This document shows, piece after piece, positions 24,804 to 34,524 of a stretch of 64,000 nt of DNA. The stretch lies in NCBI GenBank assembly GCA_041675505.1, contig JBAYTR010000011.1, positions 62,001-126,000 on the forward strand, in the 5' to 3' direction. The first letter of the stretch is position 1. The number at the start of each line of letters is the position of its first letter. The stretch is from JAGPCK01 sp041675505 (GTDB taxonomy: Bacteria > Bacteroidota > Bacteroidia > UKL13-3). The notes beneath the pieces are model-generated. The model saw only the letters and a program-made list of their open reading frames with translations. It was not told where the DNA came from and searched no databases. The translations under genes were made by a program, and so were the position numbers.

Positions 24804-27701
24804 ATGAATAAAACGAACAGATTCAGCATAGTAGCCTTAGCCGTTTGTATGGCGTTCGGGGTATCTTATGCACAACCGGGTAAACCTAAACCTGCAGCAA
24901 AACCGGCAGCTACGCCTATGCCAACGGTATCTGCTCCGGCAACAACAGAGCAGGTTAGTTCAGCTGTACTTATTGAAAAAATCGAAAAGAAAGAGGGAGA
25001 AGTAATTATCCCTTACGAAAAATGGAAACTGCCCAATGGTTTGGTGATTATATTACATGAAGACCACTCAGACCCTATTGTACACGTTAATGTTACCTAC
25101 CGCGTTGGTTCTAACCGTGAAGTAGCCGGCCGCACAGGTTTTGCTCACTTTTTTGAACACATGATGTTTCAGGGATCAGAGCACATTGCTGACGAAGAGC
25201 ACATTAAAATAGTGGAAAGTGCCGGGGGCGAAATGAACGGAACCACCGACCGCGACCGCACTAACTATTTTGAAACCATGCCCAGCAATTATCTGGAGAC
25301 CGCATTGTGGTTAGAAAGTGACCGTATGGGCTTTTTGATTGATGCGGTAACTCAAAAGAAATTTGAAGTACAGCGCAACGCAGTAAAAAATGAAAAAGGG
25401 GAAGGTATGAACCGCCCCTATGGTCGTTTAGGTGAAATGGTGGCACAGAATCTTTATCCTGCCGGCCACCCGTATAGCTGGAGTACCATTGGTTATCTGA
25501 AAGACTTAGATGCTGCCAATGTGCAAGACTTGAAAAACTTTTTCTTACGCTGGTATGGTCCAAACAATGCCATTTTAACTGTAACAGGCGATATCAACCC
25601 CAAAGAAACTCTTAAGTTGATTGAAAAATACTTTGGTACCATTAACCGCGGCCCGGAAGTAAAGAAAATGCGCACCGAGCCCTTTTATCTGCCTACAGAT
25701 AAATTTGCCCGTTACCAGGATAAAGTGGGTTTGCCTTTATACCAGTTCATTTACCCTTCAGTAAAAAACTATGATGTTGATGAGGCTCCGCTTGACTTGT
25801 TAGCAAACATTCTGGGTGATGGTGCTAATTCATTATTCTACCAGCATTTTGTGAAAAAAGAACGCGCAGTTCAGGCTGATGTGAGTAACCCTTGCGGAGA
25901 ATTAACCGGAGAGTTTACTTTTACAGTTATTCCTTATCCATATTACACTGAAGATAGTGTAACCAGATGGGTAGCTGAGGCGTTGGCTGAGTTTGAAAAA
26001 AAGGGTATCACTGATGAGCAATTAGCCGTTGCTAAAGCCAAAATGGAAGCACAAATGATCGGTGCTTTTGAAACCATTGATGGCAAGGCAGCACAGTTGG
26101 CCTCATGGGAGTATTTGCTGGGTCGTACCTGGAACGTAAATGATGACATTAAACGTTACAACCGCGTTACCAAAGAAGACATTATGCGTGTGTACACCCG
26201 CTACATTAAAAATAAAAATAAACTTTTAGCAGCAGTATTGCCTTTGGCTCCGGGCCAAAAAGCACAGGATTATGTAGAGCCTGAAACCGGCACCTCTGCT
26301 AACTCAGCTAAAGAGTATGATGGTTTGGTGTACAAAAAAGCCACAGATAATTTTGACAGAAGTGTACGTCCTGCTGTGGGACCTGCAAAATCACCTGTTA
26401 TCCCCGCTTATTATACTAAGAAATTCGATAATGGATTGCGTGTAATCGGTACCCAAAGCAACGAAGTGCCTGTAGTAACCATGATTCTGAACATTGATGG
26501 TGGGCACTTGCTTGACCCTAACGGCAAATACGGAACGGCTGCTTTAACAGCCGATATGATGAATGAAGCTACTAAAAATTATACTTCAGAAGCCATCAGC
26601 AATGAACTCGAAAAATTAGGCAGCAGCATTTCATTCTCAGCAAGCGATAACGTAACTACTGTAGTGGTACGTTGTCTGCGTAAAAACTACGATGCTACCA
26701 TGAAAATTCTTCAGGAGAAACTTCTGAATCCAAAATTTGATGAAGCTGATTTCAAACGTTTGAAAAAAGAAATGATTGAAGGACTTAATTTCCAGAAAAC
26801 CAATGCAGCTATAGTTGCCGGAAATGCCTTTAGAAAACTGATTGTAGGAGATAATATTTTCGGAGCCTCTGCCAGCGGTACAGAAAAATCTGTAAAAGCA
26901 ATTGAGCTTAAAGATGTACAGGATTATTACAACAACTACTATTCTGCCGCTTCAGCACGTTTAACCATTGTAGGTGATATTACTGAAGCTGATGCCATAG
27001 CTAAATTAGATTTTCTGAAAACATGGACCAACAAAACCATCACATTACCAACTGTTCCTGCTGCTCCGCAGTATGACGCCACTCAGGTATTCATTGTGGA
27101 TAAGCCGGGTGCCCCTCAAGCGCAAATACGTATAGGTTGTGCGGCTATGCCGTACGATTACAACGGTGACTATTACCGTTCACGTTTAACCAACTACATG
27201 TTGGGAGGCGCTTTCAACAGCCGCATTAACCTGAACCTGCGTGAAGAAAAAGGATACTCTTACGGATGTTATTCCTACTTCTCAGGCAACAAATACTACG
27301 GTGTGTTTACTGCCGGAGGTAGTATACGTACCAATGCTACTGATAGTGCCCTCACGGAGTTCTTTAAAGAAATCAAAAACTACCGCGATGGAGGAATTAC
27401 AAATGATGACGTAATCAATACCCGCAATTCCATTCTGTTGAGCGAGGCACTGAGCTACGAATCTTCTTTCCAAAAAGCCGGTTTCTTAGGCCAGATTCTT
27501 ACCTACAACCTGCCTGCCGATTTTACGCAGAAACAGGAAAAAGTACTGAACACCATTACCCGCGATGAGATGCTGAGTATAGCTAAACAATACATGCCAT
27601 TAGAAAAAATGATTATTGTAATTGTTGGTGATAAAGATAAAATCAAGAAAAAAGTAGCTGCACTTAACTTAGGTAAAGTAAACGACTACAAACTTGACTA
27701 A
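24804..27701 (+). CDS. Secreted two-domain M16 zinc metallopeptidase
   Basis: A 965-residue protein with signal peptide (1-23, VSYAQ) and a Pro/Ala-rich linker (24-46). The first M16 half has the inverted zinc motif HFFEH (His115, Glu118, His119) with the distal Glu in the following helix (ALWLESDR, near 195). The second half (from about 520) keeps the M16 fold ('GKYGTAALTADMMNEAT') but lacks HxxEH, as in pitrilysin-type fused dimers where only the N-terminal half is catalytic; 'REEKGYSYG' near 820 is the conserved substrate-binding R/Y motif. It should degrade peptides in the periplasm. Start chosen from the promoter and the signal peptide. Confidence 0.92.
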   Translation: MNKTNRFSIVALAVCMAFGVSYAQPGKPKPAAKPAATPMPTVSAPATTEQVSSAVLIEKIEKKEGEVIIPYEKWKLPNGLVIILHEDHSDPIVHVNVTYRVGSNREVAGRTGFAHFFEHMMFQGSEHIADEEHIKIVESAGGEMNGTTDRDRTNYFETMPSNYLETALWLESDRMGFLIDAVTQKKFEVQRNAVKNEKGEGMNRPYGRLGEMVAQNLYPAGHPYSWSTIGYLKDLDAANVQDLKNFFLRWYGPNNAILTVTGDINPKETLKLIEKYFGTINRGPEVKKMRTEPFYLPTDKFARYQDKVGLPLYQFIYPSVKNYDVDEAPLDLLANILGDGANSLFYQHFVKKERAVQADVSNPCGELTGEFTFTVIPYPYYTEDSVTRWVAEALAEFEKKGITDEQLAVAKAKMEAQMIGAFETIDGKAAQLASWEYLLGRTWNVNDDIKRYNRVTKEDIMRVYTRYIKNKNKLLAAVLPLAPGQKAQDYVEPETGTSANSAKEYDGLVYKKATDNFDRSVRPAVGPAKSPVIPAYYTKKFDNGLRVIGTQSNEVPVVTMILNIDGGHLLDPNGKYGTAALTADMMNEATKNYTSEAISNELEKLGSSISFSASDNVTTVVVRCLRKNYDATMKILQEKLLNPKFDEADFKRLKKEMIEGLNFQKTNAAIVAGNAFRKLIVGDNIFGASASGTEKSVKAIELKDVQDYYNNYYSAASARLTIVGDITEADAIAKLDFLKTWTNKTITLPTVPAAPQYDATQVFIVDKPGAPQAQIRIGCAAMPYDYNGDYYRSRLTNYMLGGAFNSRINLNLREEKGYSYGCYSYFSGNKYYGVFTAGGSIRTNATDSALTEFFKEIKNYRDGGITNDDVINTRNSILLSEALSYESSFQKAGFLGQILTYNLPADFTQKQEKVLNTITRDEMLSIAKQYMPLEKMIIVIVGDKDKIKKKVAALNLGKVNDYKLD

Positions 27702-27723
27702 CTGATTTTAAAACAAATAGCAG

Positions 27724-27760
27724 CCGCCTCCTTGGGAAACCGGGGAGGCGGTTTTGTTTT
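27724..27760 (+). terminator. Intrinsic terminator of the M16 peptidase gene
   Basis: A 12-bp stem (27724-27735 with 27740-27751, two G-U pairs) closed by GAAA and followed by TTTTGTTTT. Its 24-nt core matches the terminator at 2655 in 21 positions. Confidence 0.88.
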
Positions 27761-27824
27761 GCACCGGGCAGGTAATAAAAGAGTCATCTGAAATGTGCAT
27801 ATTTGTGCAAATACGCGGTACAAG

Positions 27825-28481
27825 ATGACCGAACTTTGGGACTTATTACAAAAACTGGTTAATCCGGAATCCATTATTCACTATGGCGGACTAGTGTTAC
27901 TGTTCGTAGTAGTGTTTGCTGAAAACGGTGTATTCTTCGGCTTTTTTTTGCCAGGTGATTCTTTGTTGTTTACCGCGGGCTTACTCACTGCAACCGGAAT
28001 TATTAAAGAACCCATTGAACAGGTATTGTTGCTGGTAGGTATAGCCGGAGTGCTGGGATATTCTTTCGGTTACTACTTCGGGCACAAAACTGGGCAGGCT
28101 TTACTTAACCGGCCCGACTCTTTTTTCTTTAAGAAAAAACACATTGAAATTGCCCGTGGATATTACCAGAAGTACGGAGGGAAAACACTTATCATAGGCA
28201 GGTTTCTCCCTATTGTGCGCACTTTTGCACCCATTGTGGCTGGTATCATCAACATGGATTTGAAAAAGTTTATGTTGTTCAATATTTCAGGCTCAGCCAT
28301 GTGGGTTTTAGTGGTTATTAATGCCGGCTATTTTATGGGAAAAACCATACCCAATGCAAGTGATTACCTTGGTTATATTGTAATCGGAATGGTGGTGGTA
28401 ACTGCAATTCCGGTAATGAATGCCTACAGAGCTAAAGTGCGCAATAAAAGAGCCGCTCACTTTCCTGAATCAAAAAACTAA
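27825..28481 (+). CDS. DedA family membrane protein
   Basis: A 218-residue DedA/SNARE-associated (VTT) protein with about five membrane segments. The family motifs are present: 'VFAENGVFFGFFLPGDSLLF' (E and FLPGD, about 34-53), 'GYYFGHKTG' and 'GRFLPIVRTFAPIVAGI' (the G-R-F-P-R-T/A-P signature, about 127-143). DedA proteins flip lipids (undecaprenyl phosphate or phosphatidylethanolamine in characterised members) and depend on the proton motive force; which lipid is moved here is unknown. The ATG at 27825 (MTELWDLL) is preferred over one 30 bases upstream. The 3' end overlaps the convergent acyltransferase gene by 4 bases. Confidence 0.9.
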   Translation: MTELWDLLQKLVNPESIIHYGGLVLLFVVVFAENGVFFGFFLPGDSLLFTAGLLTATGIIKEPIEQVLLLVGIAGVLGYSFGYYFGHKTGQALLNRPDSFFFKKKHIEIARGYYQKYGGKTLIIGRFLPIVRTFAPIVAGIINMDLKKFMLFNISGSAMWVLVVINAGYFMGKTIPNASDYLGYIVIGMVVVTAIPVMNAYRAKVRNKRAAHFPESKN

Positions 28482-29365
28482 TCTGGCTTTTTGTGCTTCC
28501 ATCTGCGGTGGCTCCACAACCACGATGCCGGATCAGCATTAATTACTTCTTCCAGCTTACGGGTATGCAGTTCTGTTAATTCGTCTGTTTTCATAGCCGA
28601 TACATCTTTGGTAAGCAGCTCCTGGTAAATTTCATAATATCCGCGACCTGTTTTTTTAATGGTGCCAAATATTACAGCCATCTTCAGTTTCAGTGCTACC
28701 TGCTCTGTACCTCTGAACACAGGTGTATCCTGATTCAGAAATGTTGTCCAATACGCATTTTTAACATCAGAAGGGGTTTGGTCGCCAACAAATGCAGTGA
28801 CCGTAAATTGGTTTTTGCTATTGCGTAACATTTCCCGAAAAGTAAGTTCCACCGGAATCATATTGGTGCCGAAACGAATACGCATTTTGTAAATGAACTT
28901 CTCAAAGTAGGTATTGGAAAGTTTTTTATATAATCCCTGAATGGTTAAACCGGGCAAATGAAGCGAGGTGGAGGGATTGGACCACTCCCAGTTAAATTGG
29001 TGCGACATAATCACTACAATTCCCTTGCATCCCTCTTCCTTTAATTGGTAATAAATTCCCGTATCAACAAAACGAATACGCTTTTTAAGATTCTCGCCAG
29101 ATATGGTGAGCATCTTAAACGTTTCCAATAACATATCACTCAGGTTGTGATAAAAATCTTTAGCCACTTGATTTATTTCAACTTCGGTCTTTTGCGGAAA
29201 TGCGTTTCGCAGATTTTCGTACACTACTTTTTTCCTGTAACCGGTAACATAGAACAATATCACGTACACCACATCAGCCAAAAGGTACAGTATGGGAAAG
29301 GGGAGTATGGAAATCAAATAAATAAGCGGAAGAGTAAGGTAAAAACCAATTGCTTTCATGTGCAT
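28478..29365 (-). CDS. LpxL/HtrB-family lysophospholipid (lipid A) acyltransferase
   Basis: A 295-residue membrane-associated acyltransferase. The catalytic H-x4-E motif is His122-Glu127 (SHQFNWEW), the form found in lauroyl/myristoyl transferases, preceded by an N-terminal membrane helix (about 6-40) and 'YRKKVVYENLRNAFP', a typical LpxL-family segment. Later 'FVGDQTP' and 'VFRGTEQVALKL' match the family's substrate-binding blocks. It would add a secondary acyl chain to lipid A at the inner membrane; some Bacteroidota homologues instead make ornithine or other amino lipids, so the acceptor is not certain. The CLC gene lies 12 bases upstream on the same strand. Confidence 0.88.
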   Translation of the reverse strand: MHMKAIGFYLTLPLIYLISILPFPILYLLADVVYVILFYVTGYRKKVVYENLRNAFPQKTEVEINQVAKDFYHNLSDMLLETFKMLTISGENLKKRIRFVDTGIYYQLKEEGCKGIVVIMSHQFNWEWSNPSTSLHLPGLTIQGLYKKLSNTYFEKFIYKMRIRFGTNMIPVELTFREMLRNSKNQFTVTAFVGDQTPSDVKNAYWTTFLNQDTPVFRGTEQVALKLKMAVIFGTIKKTGRGYYEIYQELLTKDVSAMKTDELTELHTRKLEEVINADPASWLWSHRRWKHKKPD

Positions 29366-29377
29366 CCAAAAATACAG

Positions 29378-31198
29378 TTAAATAGGGATTTCTTTACTCT
29401 TACCACTTTTAATAAGCAGCTTGCGGTATTCATTAAAAATATGCGATTTGGAAACAAACCCTATATAATGCCCGTCTTGTAAAACCGGAAGATTCCACAC
29501 CTTTGATTTTTCGAACGTATGCATCACTTCCGACATGCGGCTGTTGATATCAATGTAAGCAGTGAGGGGCAAATAAAAATCCTTAACCCGGGTGTTTTCA
29601 TATAGCGAAGTGTTGAACATTATTTCACGGATATTGTCCAGATACACCACGCCTAAAAGTTGCTGCTGCTCATTCAGTACCGGAAAAATGTTTCGTTTGC
29701 AGGAGGCTACCACTTCAATCAATTCACCCAGTGTAGTGTTCATAGTAACGGGTTTAAAGTCCTTTTCCAGCAAATTGTGTATGCGCATCATGTCAAGCAG
29801 GTTTTCATCCTTGTCTTTGGTTGACAAATGCCCGCGTGCAGCCAGCTTTTTGGTATAGATGGAAAACGGTTCAAAATATCTGGTTATAAAAAACGACATG
29901 GCCGATACAATCATGAGGGGTACAAACAACTTGTAACCCGCAGTAGCTTCAGCAATCAAAAATATAGCCGTGAGCGGAGCATGTACCACACCGCTTAAAA
30001 TACCTGCCATACCGGCTACGGTAAAGTTCGACAGGTTTAACTCATGCACACCGGTTAGGTTCACACCAAAAGCAAAAATAAATCCCGTAAAAGCACCGGT
30101 AAATAAAGAGGGGGCAAAAATACCTCCGTTACCACCTGAACCAATGGTTAGAGCTGTAGCAATAACCTTCAAACCAATAATGGCCACACCCAATACAAGT
30201 ACTGCACCTTCTATATCCCTGAAAGGATACAGAAAGGTATTGTTAAACATAAGCAGGTATTTACCGTTAAGTAAATTGTTGACTGAACTGTAACCTTCGC
30301 CATACAATACCGGCACAAAAAATATCATAACACTTAAACCTATGCCGCCCACAATGGCCTTGCGGTATTTGAAAGAAAGTCCTCTCAGGTAGCCTTCAAA
30401 GGACAAGGACAAACGAATCATGTATACCGAAATGAGCCCGCAACACACGGCCAGTAAAAGGTAGTAAGGCACAGCTGCAGCCTCCCAACCTTCCGTAACT
30501 AAAAAAAACAACTGCCCGCTGTTAAAAATACTGGATACTACAGCTGCAGTTGCTGATGCAATAAGCAAAGGAATAAAAGCAGGAATAGTAAACTCAGGCA
30601 ACAATACCTCAAGCGCAAAAATAACACCACCTAAAGGGGCATTAAATACCGCAGAAATTCCGGCAGCAGCACCTGATGCCAATAACAATGTACGTTCTTT
30701 TACACTAAAACGCAATGCTTTGGCCACATTGGAACCAATGGCCGAACCCGTTACCACAATGGGAGCTTCCAAACCGCAGGAACCACCGCAGCCAACCGTA
30801 ATGGCACTGGTAATTACATGCGAGTACATTTTGTCCTTTTCTACATCTCCGCTTTTGCGGTTCACGGCATAAATAATGTTGCTGATACCCCGCCCCAGTT
30901 TGCCCTTGCGAAAACGCTGCACATAAAACACCGTTAACAAAATACCCATTAGCGGAAAGAACAGGTACAGCCAGTTGAACTGCTCGGCTGCTGTACTGTG
31001 AAACAAGCGGTCTTCAATAAAACGCACCAGTGTTTTGAGCAATATGGCCGTGACACCTGCCACCAAACCAATAACCCCGCTCACTATAAGCAGAAAGTTT
31101 TTGTTGTTGATGTAGCGCAGTCGCCACATCCACAACCGGGTGGTAATTTTTTGAACTGGTGTCGTACTTGATTTCTCTTTACGCATTTGCAGTTGCAA
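29378..31198 (-). CDS. CLC-family chloride channel/antiporter with C-terminal CBS pair
   Basis: A 606-residue protein: CLC membrane domain (about 35-450) and two CBS domains (about 478-600). The gating glutamate is Glu144 (GCGGSCGLEAP) and the third selectivity motif 'GSGGNGGIFAP' is intact. Two positions differ from the classic exchanger CLC-ec1: the first motif GSGIP aligns with GRGIS (102-106), and the internal proton glutamate (second Glu of 'IIEEM') aligns with Val198 in 'FALEVLLPEF'. The protein may therefore be a channel or be coupled differently. CBS pairs often sense adenine nucleotides. It lies 12 bases upstream of the acyltransferase gene. Confidence 0.9.
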   Translation of the reverse strand: MQLQMRKEKSSTTPVQKITTRLWMWRLRYINNKNFLLIVSGVIGLVAGVTAILLKTLVRFIEDRLFHSTAAEQFNWLYLFFPLMGILLTVFYVQRFRKGKLGRGISNIIYAVNRKSGDVEKDKMYSHVITSAITVGCGGSCGLEAPIVVTGSAIGSNVAKALRFSVKERTLLLASGAAAGISAVFNAPLGGVIFALEVLLPEFTIPAFIPLLIASATAAVVSSIFNSGQLFFLVTEGWEAAAVPYYLLLAVCCGLISVYMIRLSLSFEGYLRGLSFKYRKAIVGGIGLSVMIFFVPVLYGEGYSSVNNLLNGKYLLMFNNTFLYPFRDIEGAVLVLGVAIIGLKVIATALTIGSGGNGGIFAPSLFTGAFTGFIFAFGVNLTGVHELNLSNFTVAGMAGILSGVVHAPLTAIFLIAEATAGYKLFVPLMIVSAMSFFITRYFEPFSIYTKKLAARGHLSTKDKDENLLDMMRIHNLLEKDFKPVTMNTTLGELIEVVASCKRNIFPVLNEQQQLLGVVYLDNIREIMFNTSLYENTRVKDFYLPLTAYIDINSRMSEVMHTFEKSKVWNLPVLQDGHYIGFVSKSHIFNEYRKLLIKSGKSKEIPI

Positions 31199-31249
31199 AG
31201 TAGTAAATTCGGTTTAAAAACATTCCGCTTGCATTGATGATGAGGGGGG

Positions 31250-31756
31250 CTAGGGTTGCTTCTTTGCTATTGCACGGGTAACAACAGTAGCTGTGGGATA
31301 TTGGTTTCCGGGCGGGCAATGTCGGCAAAACCAAATGGCAGTGTAATAAGCATTCCCTTCTATTAAATTATATCCTATTCGAAATCCGGAGAAATTCGCA
31401 ACAAATTGCTGATTACCAAATCCCCAGTTAGGCATGTTATCAAATATTGTCATATTGATAGCCCCATTTAAATCAACTTTAACCGTGTCTATTCTATTTG
31501 ATGGAAAAGGGTTCATACCTGGTGGGCCTGTGGTTACTTTCATGTACAATGTGTTTTCTTTGTTCAATGAAATTAAATCGAACGTATATGTTGCCATCCT
31601 ATATGGGTTAAAGTACGCCTTGCCTGATACATCTATGCTATCAATACATGTATTATCTTGGAAACTTATTTTCCATGTGCCGTATAAATTGTCCTCTTTC
31701 TGGCAGGCAAAGAATAAAGTGCTTATGATAGCAAAAAGTAAAACGCTTTTTTTCAT
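31250..31756 (-). CDS. Putative lipoprotein, 168 aa, unknown function
   Basis: The signal peptide ends in a lipobox (TLFFACQK, Cys18), so a lipoprotein is likely. The mature part is mainly beta, starting 'LYGTWKISF', a pattern seen in lipocalin-like Bacteroidota lipoproteins, with alternating polar and hydrophobic strands and two cysteines in 'FCRHCPPGNQ' near the C-terminus (CxxC) that could bind a metal or form a disulfide. No specific family can be named. It is monocistronic, with a good promoter at 31781-31811. Confidence 0.7.
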   Translation of the reverse strand: MKKSVLLFAIISTLFFACQKEDNLYGTWKISFQDNTCIDSIDVSGKAYFNPYRMATYTFDLISLNKENTLYMKVTTGPPGMNPFPSNRIDTVKVDLNGAINMTIFDNMPNWGFGNQQFVANFSGFRIGYNLIEGNAYYTAIWFCRHCPPGNQYPTATVVTRAIAKKQP

Positions 31757-31780
31757 TCAGTTTCAGGCAATAGTTACAGA

Positions 31781-31811
31781 CAAATATAAATTATATCGTT
31801 CTAAACTAAAA
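31781..31811 (-). promoter_or_regulatory. Promoter of the 168-aa lipoprotein gene
   Basis: On the minus strand TTTT (31808-31811), 19 bases, then a perfect TATATTTG (31781-31788), 24 bases before the start codon. Confidence 0.7.
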
Positions 31812-31945
31812 TAATTTAACTAGCGAGTTCCTTATATATGGTAATGGTATTTAACCATGTAACTTCTTAAAAAGGTATTCTTTTGCATGAAGTAATCTTC
31901 GAACAACAAGATTCCGGTTTTCAAAGGAAAATATACCAGCGATCT

Positions 31946-34159
31946 TTATTTTATCTTATACCGTATTCCTGCATAAACCATGCGGCCAATTACGGGGCCC
32001 CACACCATAGAAGCATCAAAGCCCGTAGCAAAAGGTTGTTGAGCACCCAAAATCAAATCTTTTTGACGGTAGTTGGTCAGGTTTTCTACACCAAGGTAGG
32101 CATTCAATTTTTTCCATTGCTTGCTTATTTGTGCATTCATGGTGGTGTAAGCAGGAGAGTAGTTGCCCATTTGATCTTCTATAGGATTGCCGGCTGTTTG
32201 CGGTATACGTTTGGGGCCAAACCACTGTAAAGTATAATCAAAGCTCCACTTCTTTTTGGTAGTGTACTCCATATTCACAAAGTAGCGGTTACGGGCTATA
32301 AACGGTTGTTGCATGGTGCCACTCAGGTAGCGGGTTTGCATATCTAAAAAGCGGTAAGCAGTTTTAAAATCAAGTCGTTTTACCAGCTCATAATTAAACT
32401 CCAATTGCCAACTGTTTACGTAAGCGGCATTCTGTCGGTTATAAATTAACAGCGCATTGGTGGAGAAATCACGGTCGGCAATTACCTGGTTCTCAAAATC
32501 GGTGCGGTAATAATCCATACTTATACTGCCTTTGCGGTAAAACAGTTTAAAGTCATACATCACATTTAAGCCGTAGTTCCAGGCTACTTCAGGCTGCAAA
32601 CCAAAACCTTTGTTGGTGGAAGGAAGAATATACAGATTGCGTGAACTTACAAACAGTGCGGTGTTCTCTGCAAAAATATTGGCCACACGCAAACCTCTTC
32701 CCGCTGATGCACGTAAGGTTAAATGGCTGTTTACAGCATAACGTAAATGCGTGCGTGGAGTTAAGAAGTTGCCAAACAGATTATGCATATCATAGCGCAG
32801 GCCGGCAATCCAGGAGAATCGTGTAGACGGGTTCCAGGTATATTCACCAAATACTCCGGGAACCATTTCAGCACGGTTGAATGCCAGAGAATCATACCGC
32901 TCCCGATAATCATCTACCAATAAACTGGCACCTGTTTTAAATGCATGTTTATTGTTTACAGTGGTGTAATTGTAAATAAGGTTGCTGTAAAAACTCTCTT
33001 CCAAACCTGTATAGTGTTTGGTGCCAAAATAATTGTTCTGGTCATGGTAAGTGTAGGTGCTGGTAAAGCCAAGACTCTTGTAGCTTTTGGTGTCCCAAAC
33101 ATATCCTATTTTACCAAAGGCTTCGTAACGTTTGGTAGTTAATACCACACCATAATCACGTGTTGTACCTTTTTCATGTACAGGGTCAAAAGTTGCTTCT
33201 CCTCCGTAACGGTTTTCATTTAGCAGTTTTACTCCAAACTCAGATTCCAGTCCGTTGGTGCCCATGTATTTCCAACCATTCATTAAACCCAACTGGTTGT
33301 TTACCGGAATATCCAGAAACTGATCCTTGTTCATGTCCGCCTTACCATCAAACAAATCAGCATGCAGCAATAAGTTAGTGCTCCATTTGGAGTTGATTTT
33401 ATGAGCGAGATTTAGATTTGTTTCATTACGTCCCATCGAATTGATGTATTGATTAAAATACAGACGTTCGCTCTTGTGTGGTTTTTGCAACTCCACATTA
33501 ATTTGTCCGCCAATGCTCTCGTAACCGTTCACTACGGTTCCTGTTCCTTTACTTAATTGAATAGACTCCACCCAAGTGCCCGGAATGTAGTTCAGCCCCA
33601 GATTAGTGGCTAAACCTCGCATACGGGGCTGATTCTCGATGGTCATTAAGGTGTATTTTCCTTCGAGTCCCAGCAATTGAATTTGTTTTACACCGGTAAT
33701 GGCATCTGCATAGGCCACGTCAACGGAGGTACTGGTTTCAAAACTTTCAGACAAATTGCAACAGGCGGCTTTGCGCAGTTCCTTTTGTGTCATCACCTCT
33801 GTTTTTTGTATACCCAGCGGATTAATGGATATGGAACTTTGTTTATCTTCCACTACCACTTCTCCCAACTCAACAGTTTTGCGCAGGTAAATAAGCACTG
33901 TGCTTTGACCACGGTAACGGATAGTATCATTCGTGTAACCGGAGTAGGAGAACACCAGTTGCACCGCATTGCTGTCAACAGGCAGGGTAAAATTACCATT
34001 AGCATCTGTACTCACTGATTGCATGTTGTGCAACCAGAATACCGTAACACCTGCTAATGGCTGACGGTCTTTTACATCGTGAACAGTTCCTTTGATGACA
34101 GATTGGGCAGAAACATTAACCGCTAACAGCAGCGGTAAAAAATACAACAGACGGTTCAT
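31946..34159 (-). CDS. TonB-dependent outer-membrane receptor, probably metal-related
   Basis: A 737-residue receptor. The signal peptide (1-18) is followed by a CarboxypepD_reg-like beta-sandwich (about 20-100, 'IKGTVHDVKDRQPLAGVTVFW'), a plug domain (about 115-225, with 'SIQLSKGTGTVVNGYESIGGQINVEL') and a 22-strand barrel ending 'YAGIRYKIK'. The ATG at 34159 overlaps the stop of the upstream HMA gene (ATGA), so the two are translationally coupled; this decides the start and links the receptor to metal handling. Copper or another thiophilic metal complex is a reasonable substrate guess from the neighbours, not from the receptor itself. A Cys-Cys pair in 'KAACCNL' near 135 is unusual for a plug. 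Confidence 0.9.
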   Translation of the reverse strand: MNRLLYFLPLLLAVNVSAQSVIKGTVHDVKDRQPLAGVTVFWLHNMQSVSTDANGNFTLPVDSNAVQLVFSYSGYTNDTIRYRGQSTVLIYLRKTVELGEVVVEDKQSSISINPLGIQKTEVMTQKELRKAACCNLSESFETSTSVDVAYADAITGVKQIQLLGLEGKYTLMTIENQPRMRGLATNLGLNYIPGTWVESIQLSKGTGTVVNGYESIGGQINVELQKPHKSERLYFNQYINSMGRNETNLNLAHKINSKWSTNLLLHADLFDGKADMNKDQFLDIPVNNQLGLMNGWKYMGTNGLESEFGVKLLNENRYGGEATFDPVHEKGTTRDYGVVLTTKRYEAFGKIGYVWDTKSYKSLGFTSTYTYHDQNNYFGTKHYTGLEESFYSNLIYNYTTVNNKHAFKTGASLLVDDYRERYDSLAFNRAEMVPGVFGEYTWNPSTRFSWIAGLRYDMHNLFGNFLTPRTHLRYAVNSHLTLRASAGRGLRVANIFAENTALFVSSRNLYILPSTNKGFGLQPEVAWNYGLNVMYDFKLFYRKGSISMDYYRTDFENQVIADRDFSTNALLIYNRQNAAYVNSWQLEFNYELVKRLDFKTAYRFLDMQTRYLSGTMQQPFIARNRYFVNMEYTTKKKWSFDYTLQWFGPKRIPQTAGNPIEDQMGNYSPAYTTMNAQISKQWKKLNAYLGVENLTNYRQKDLILGAQQPFATGFDASMVWGPVIGRMVYAGIRYKIK

Positions 34160-34497
34160 TGTTTTTTCCTTTCGTATTGGCAACAAGGAGTGAGGTTTTT
34201 GTAAATAGCAGAGTCGGCAGTTTTGTGGTCAGTATCATAACCTGCTGCTGCAATTAACTCATGAATTTTATCGAGCGTAATTTTTTGTTGCTGGTAAGTA
34301 AGCGTGATAAGGCCCGTTTTAATGTTCCAATCCGCAGCTTTTACTCCTTTAACATCTACAGCATTTTCAATGGTACTCTTGCACATCTCGCAATTGCCGT
34401 AAACTTTAAAGGTTACTGTGGTGTCTTTACTTTGGGCAAAACTGGTTGAGCCTGTAAACAGGCCTATCAGAAATAAAAGTGTTTTTAATGTTCTCAT
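34156..34497 (-). CDS. Periplasmic heavy-metal-associated (HMA) domain protein
   Basis: A 113-residue exported protein: signal peptide (1-21, TSFAQ) and one ferredoxin-like HMA domain. The metal-binding CxxC is Cys36/Cys39 in 'YGNCEMCKST', in place of the usual GMTCxxC; a second Cys pair sits at the C-terminus (TPCCQYE, about 104-105). HMA domains bind Cu(I), Zn(II) or Hg(II). Export to the periplasm suggests a carrier handing metal to or from the coupled TonB receptor, whose start codon overlaps this stop. A terminator-like hairpin lies upstream, between it and the HYC_CC_PP-like gene. Confidence 0.88.
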   Translation of the reverse strand: MRTLKTLLFLIGLFTGSTSFAQSKDTTVTFKVYGNCEMCKSTIENAVDVKGVKAADWNIKTGLITLTYQQQKITLDKIHELIAAAGYDTDHKTADSAIYKNLTPCCQYERKKQ

Positions 34498-34524
34498 GGT
34501 AATAAAATTGAATTAGTGAATAAT

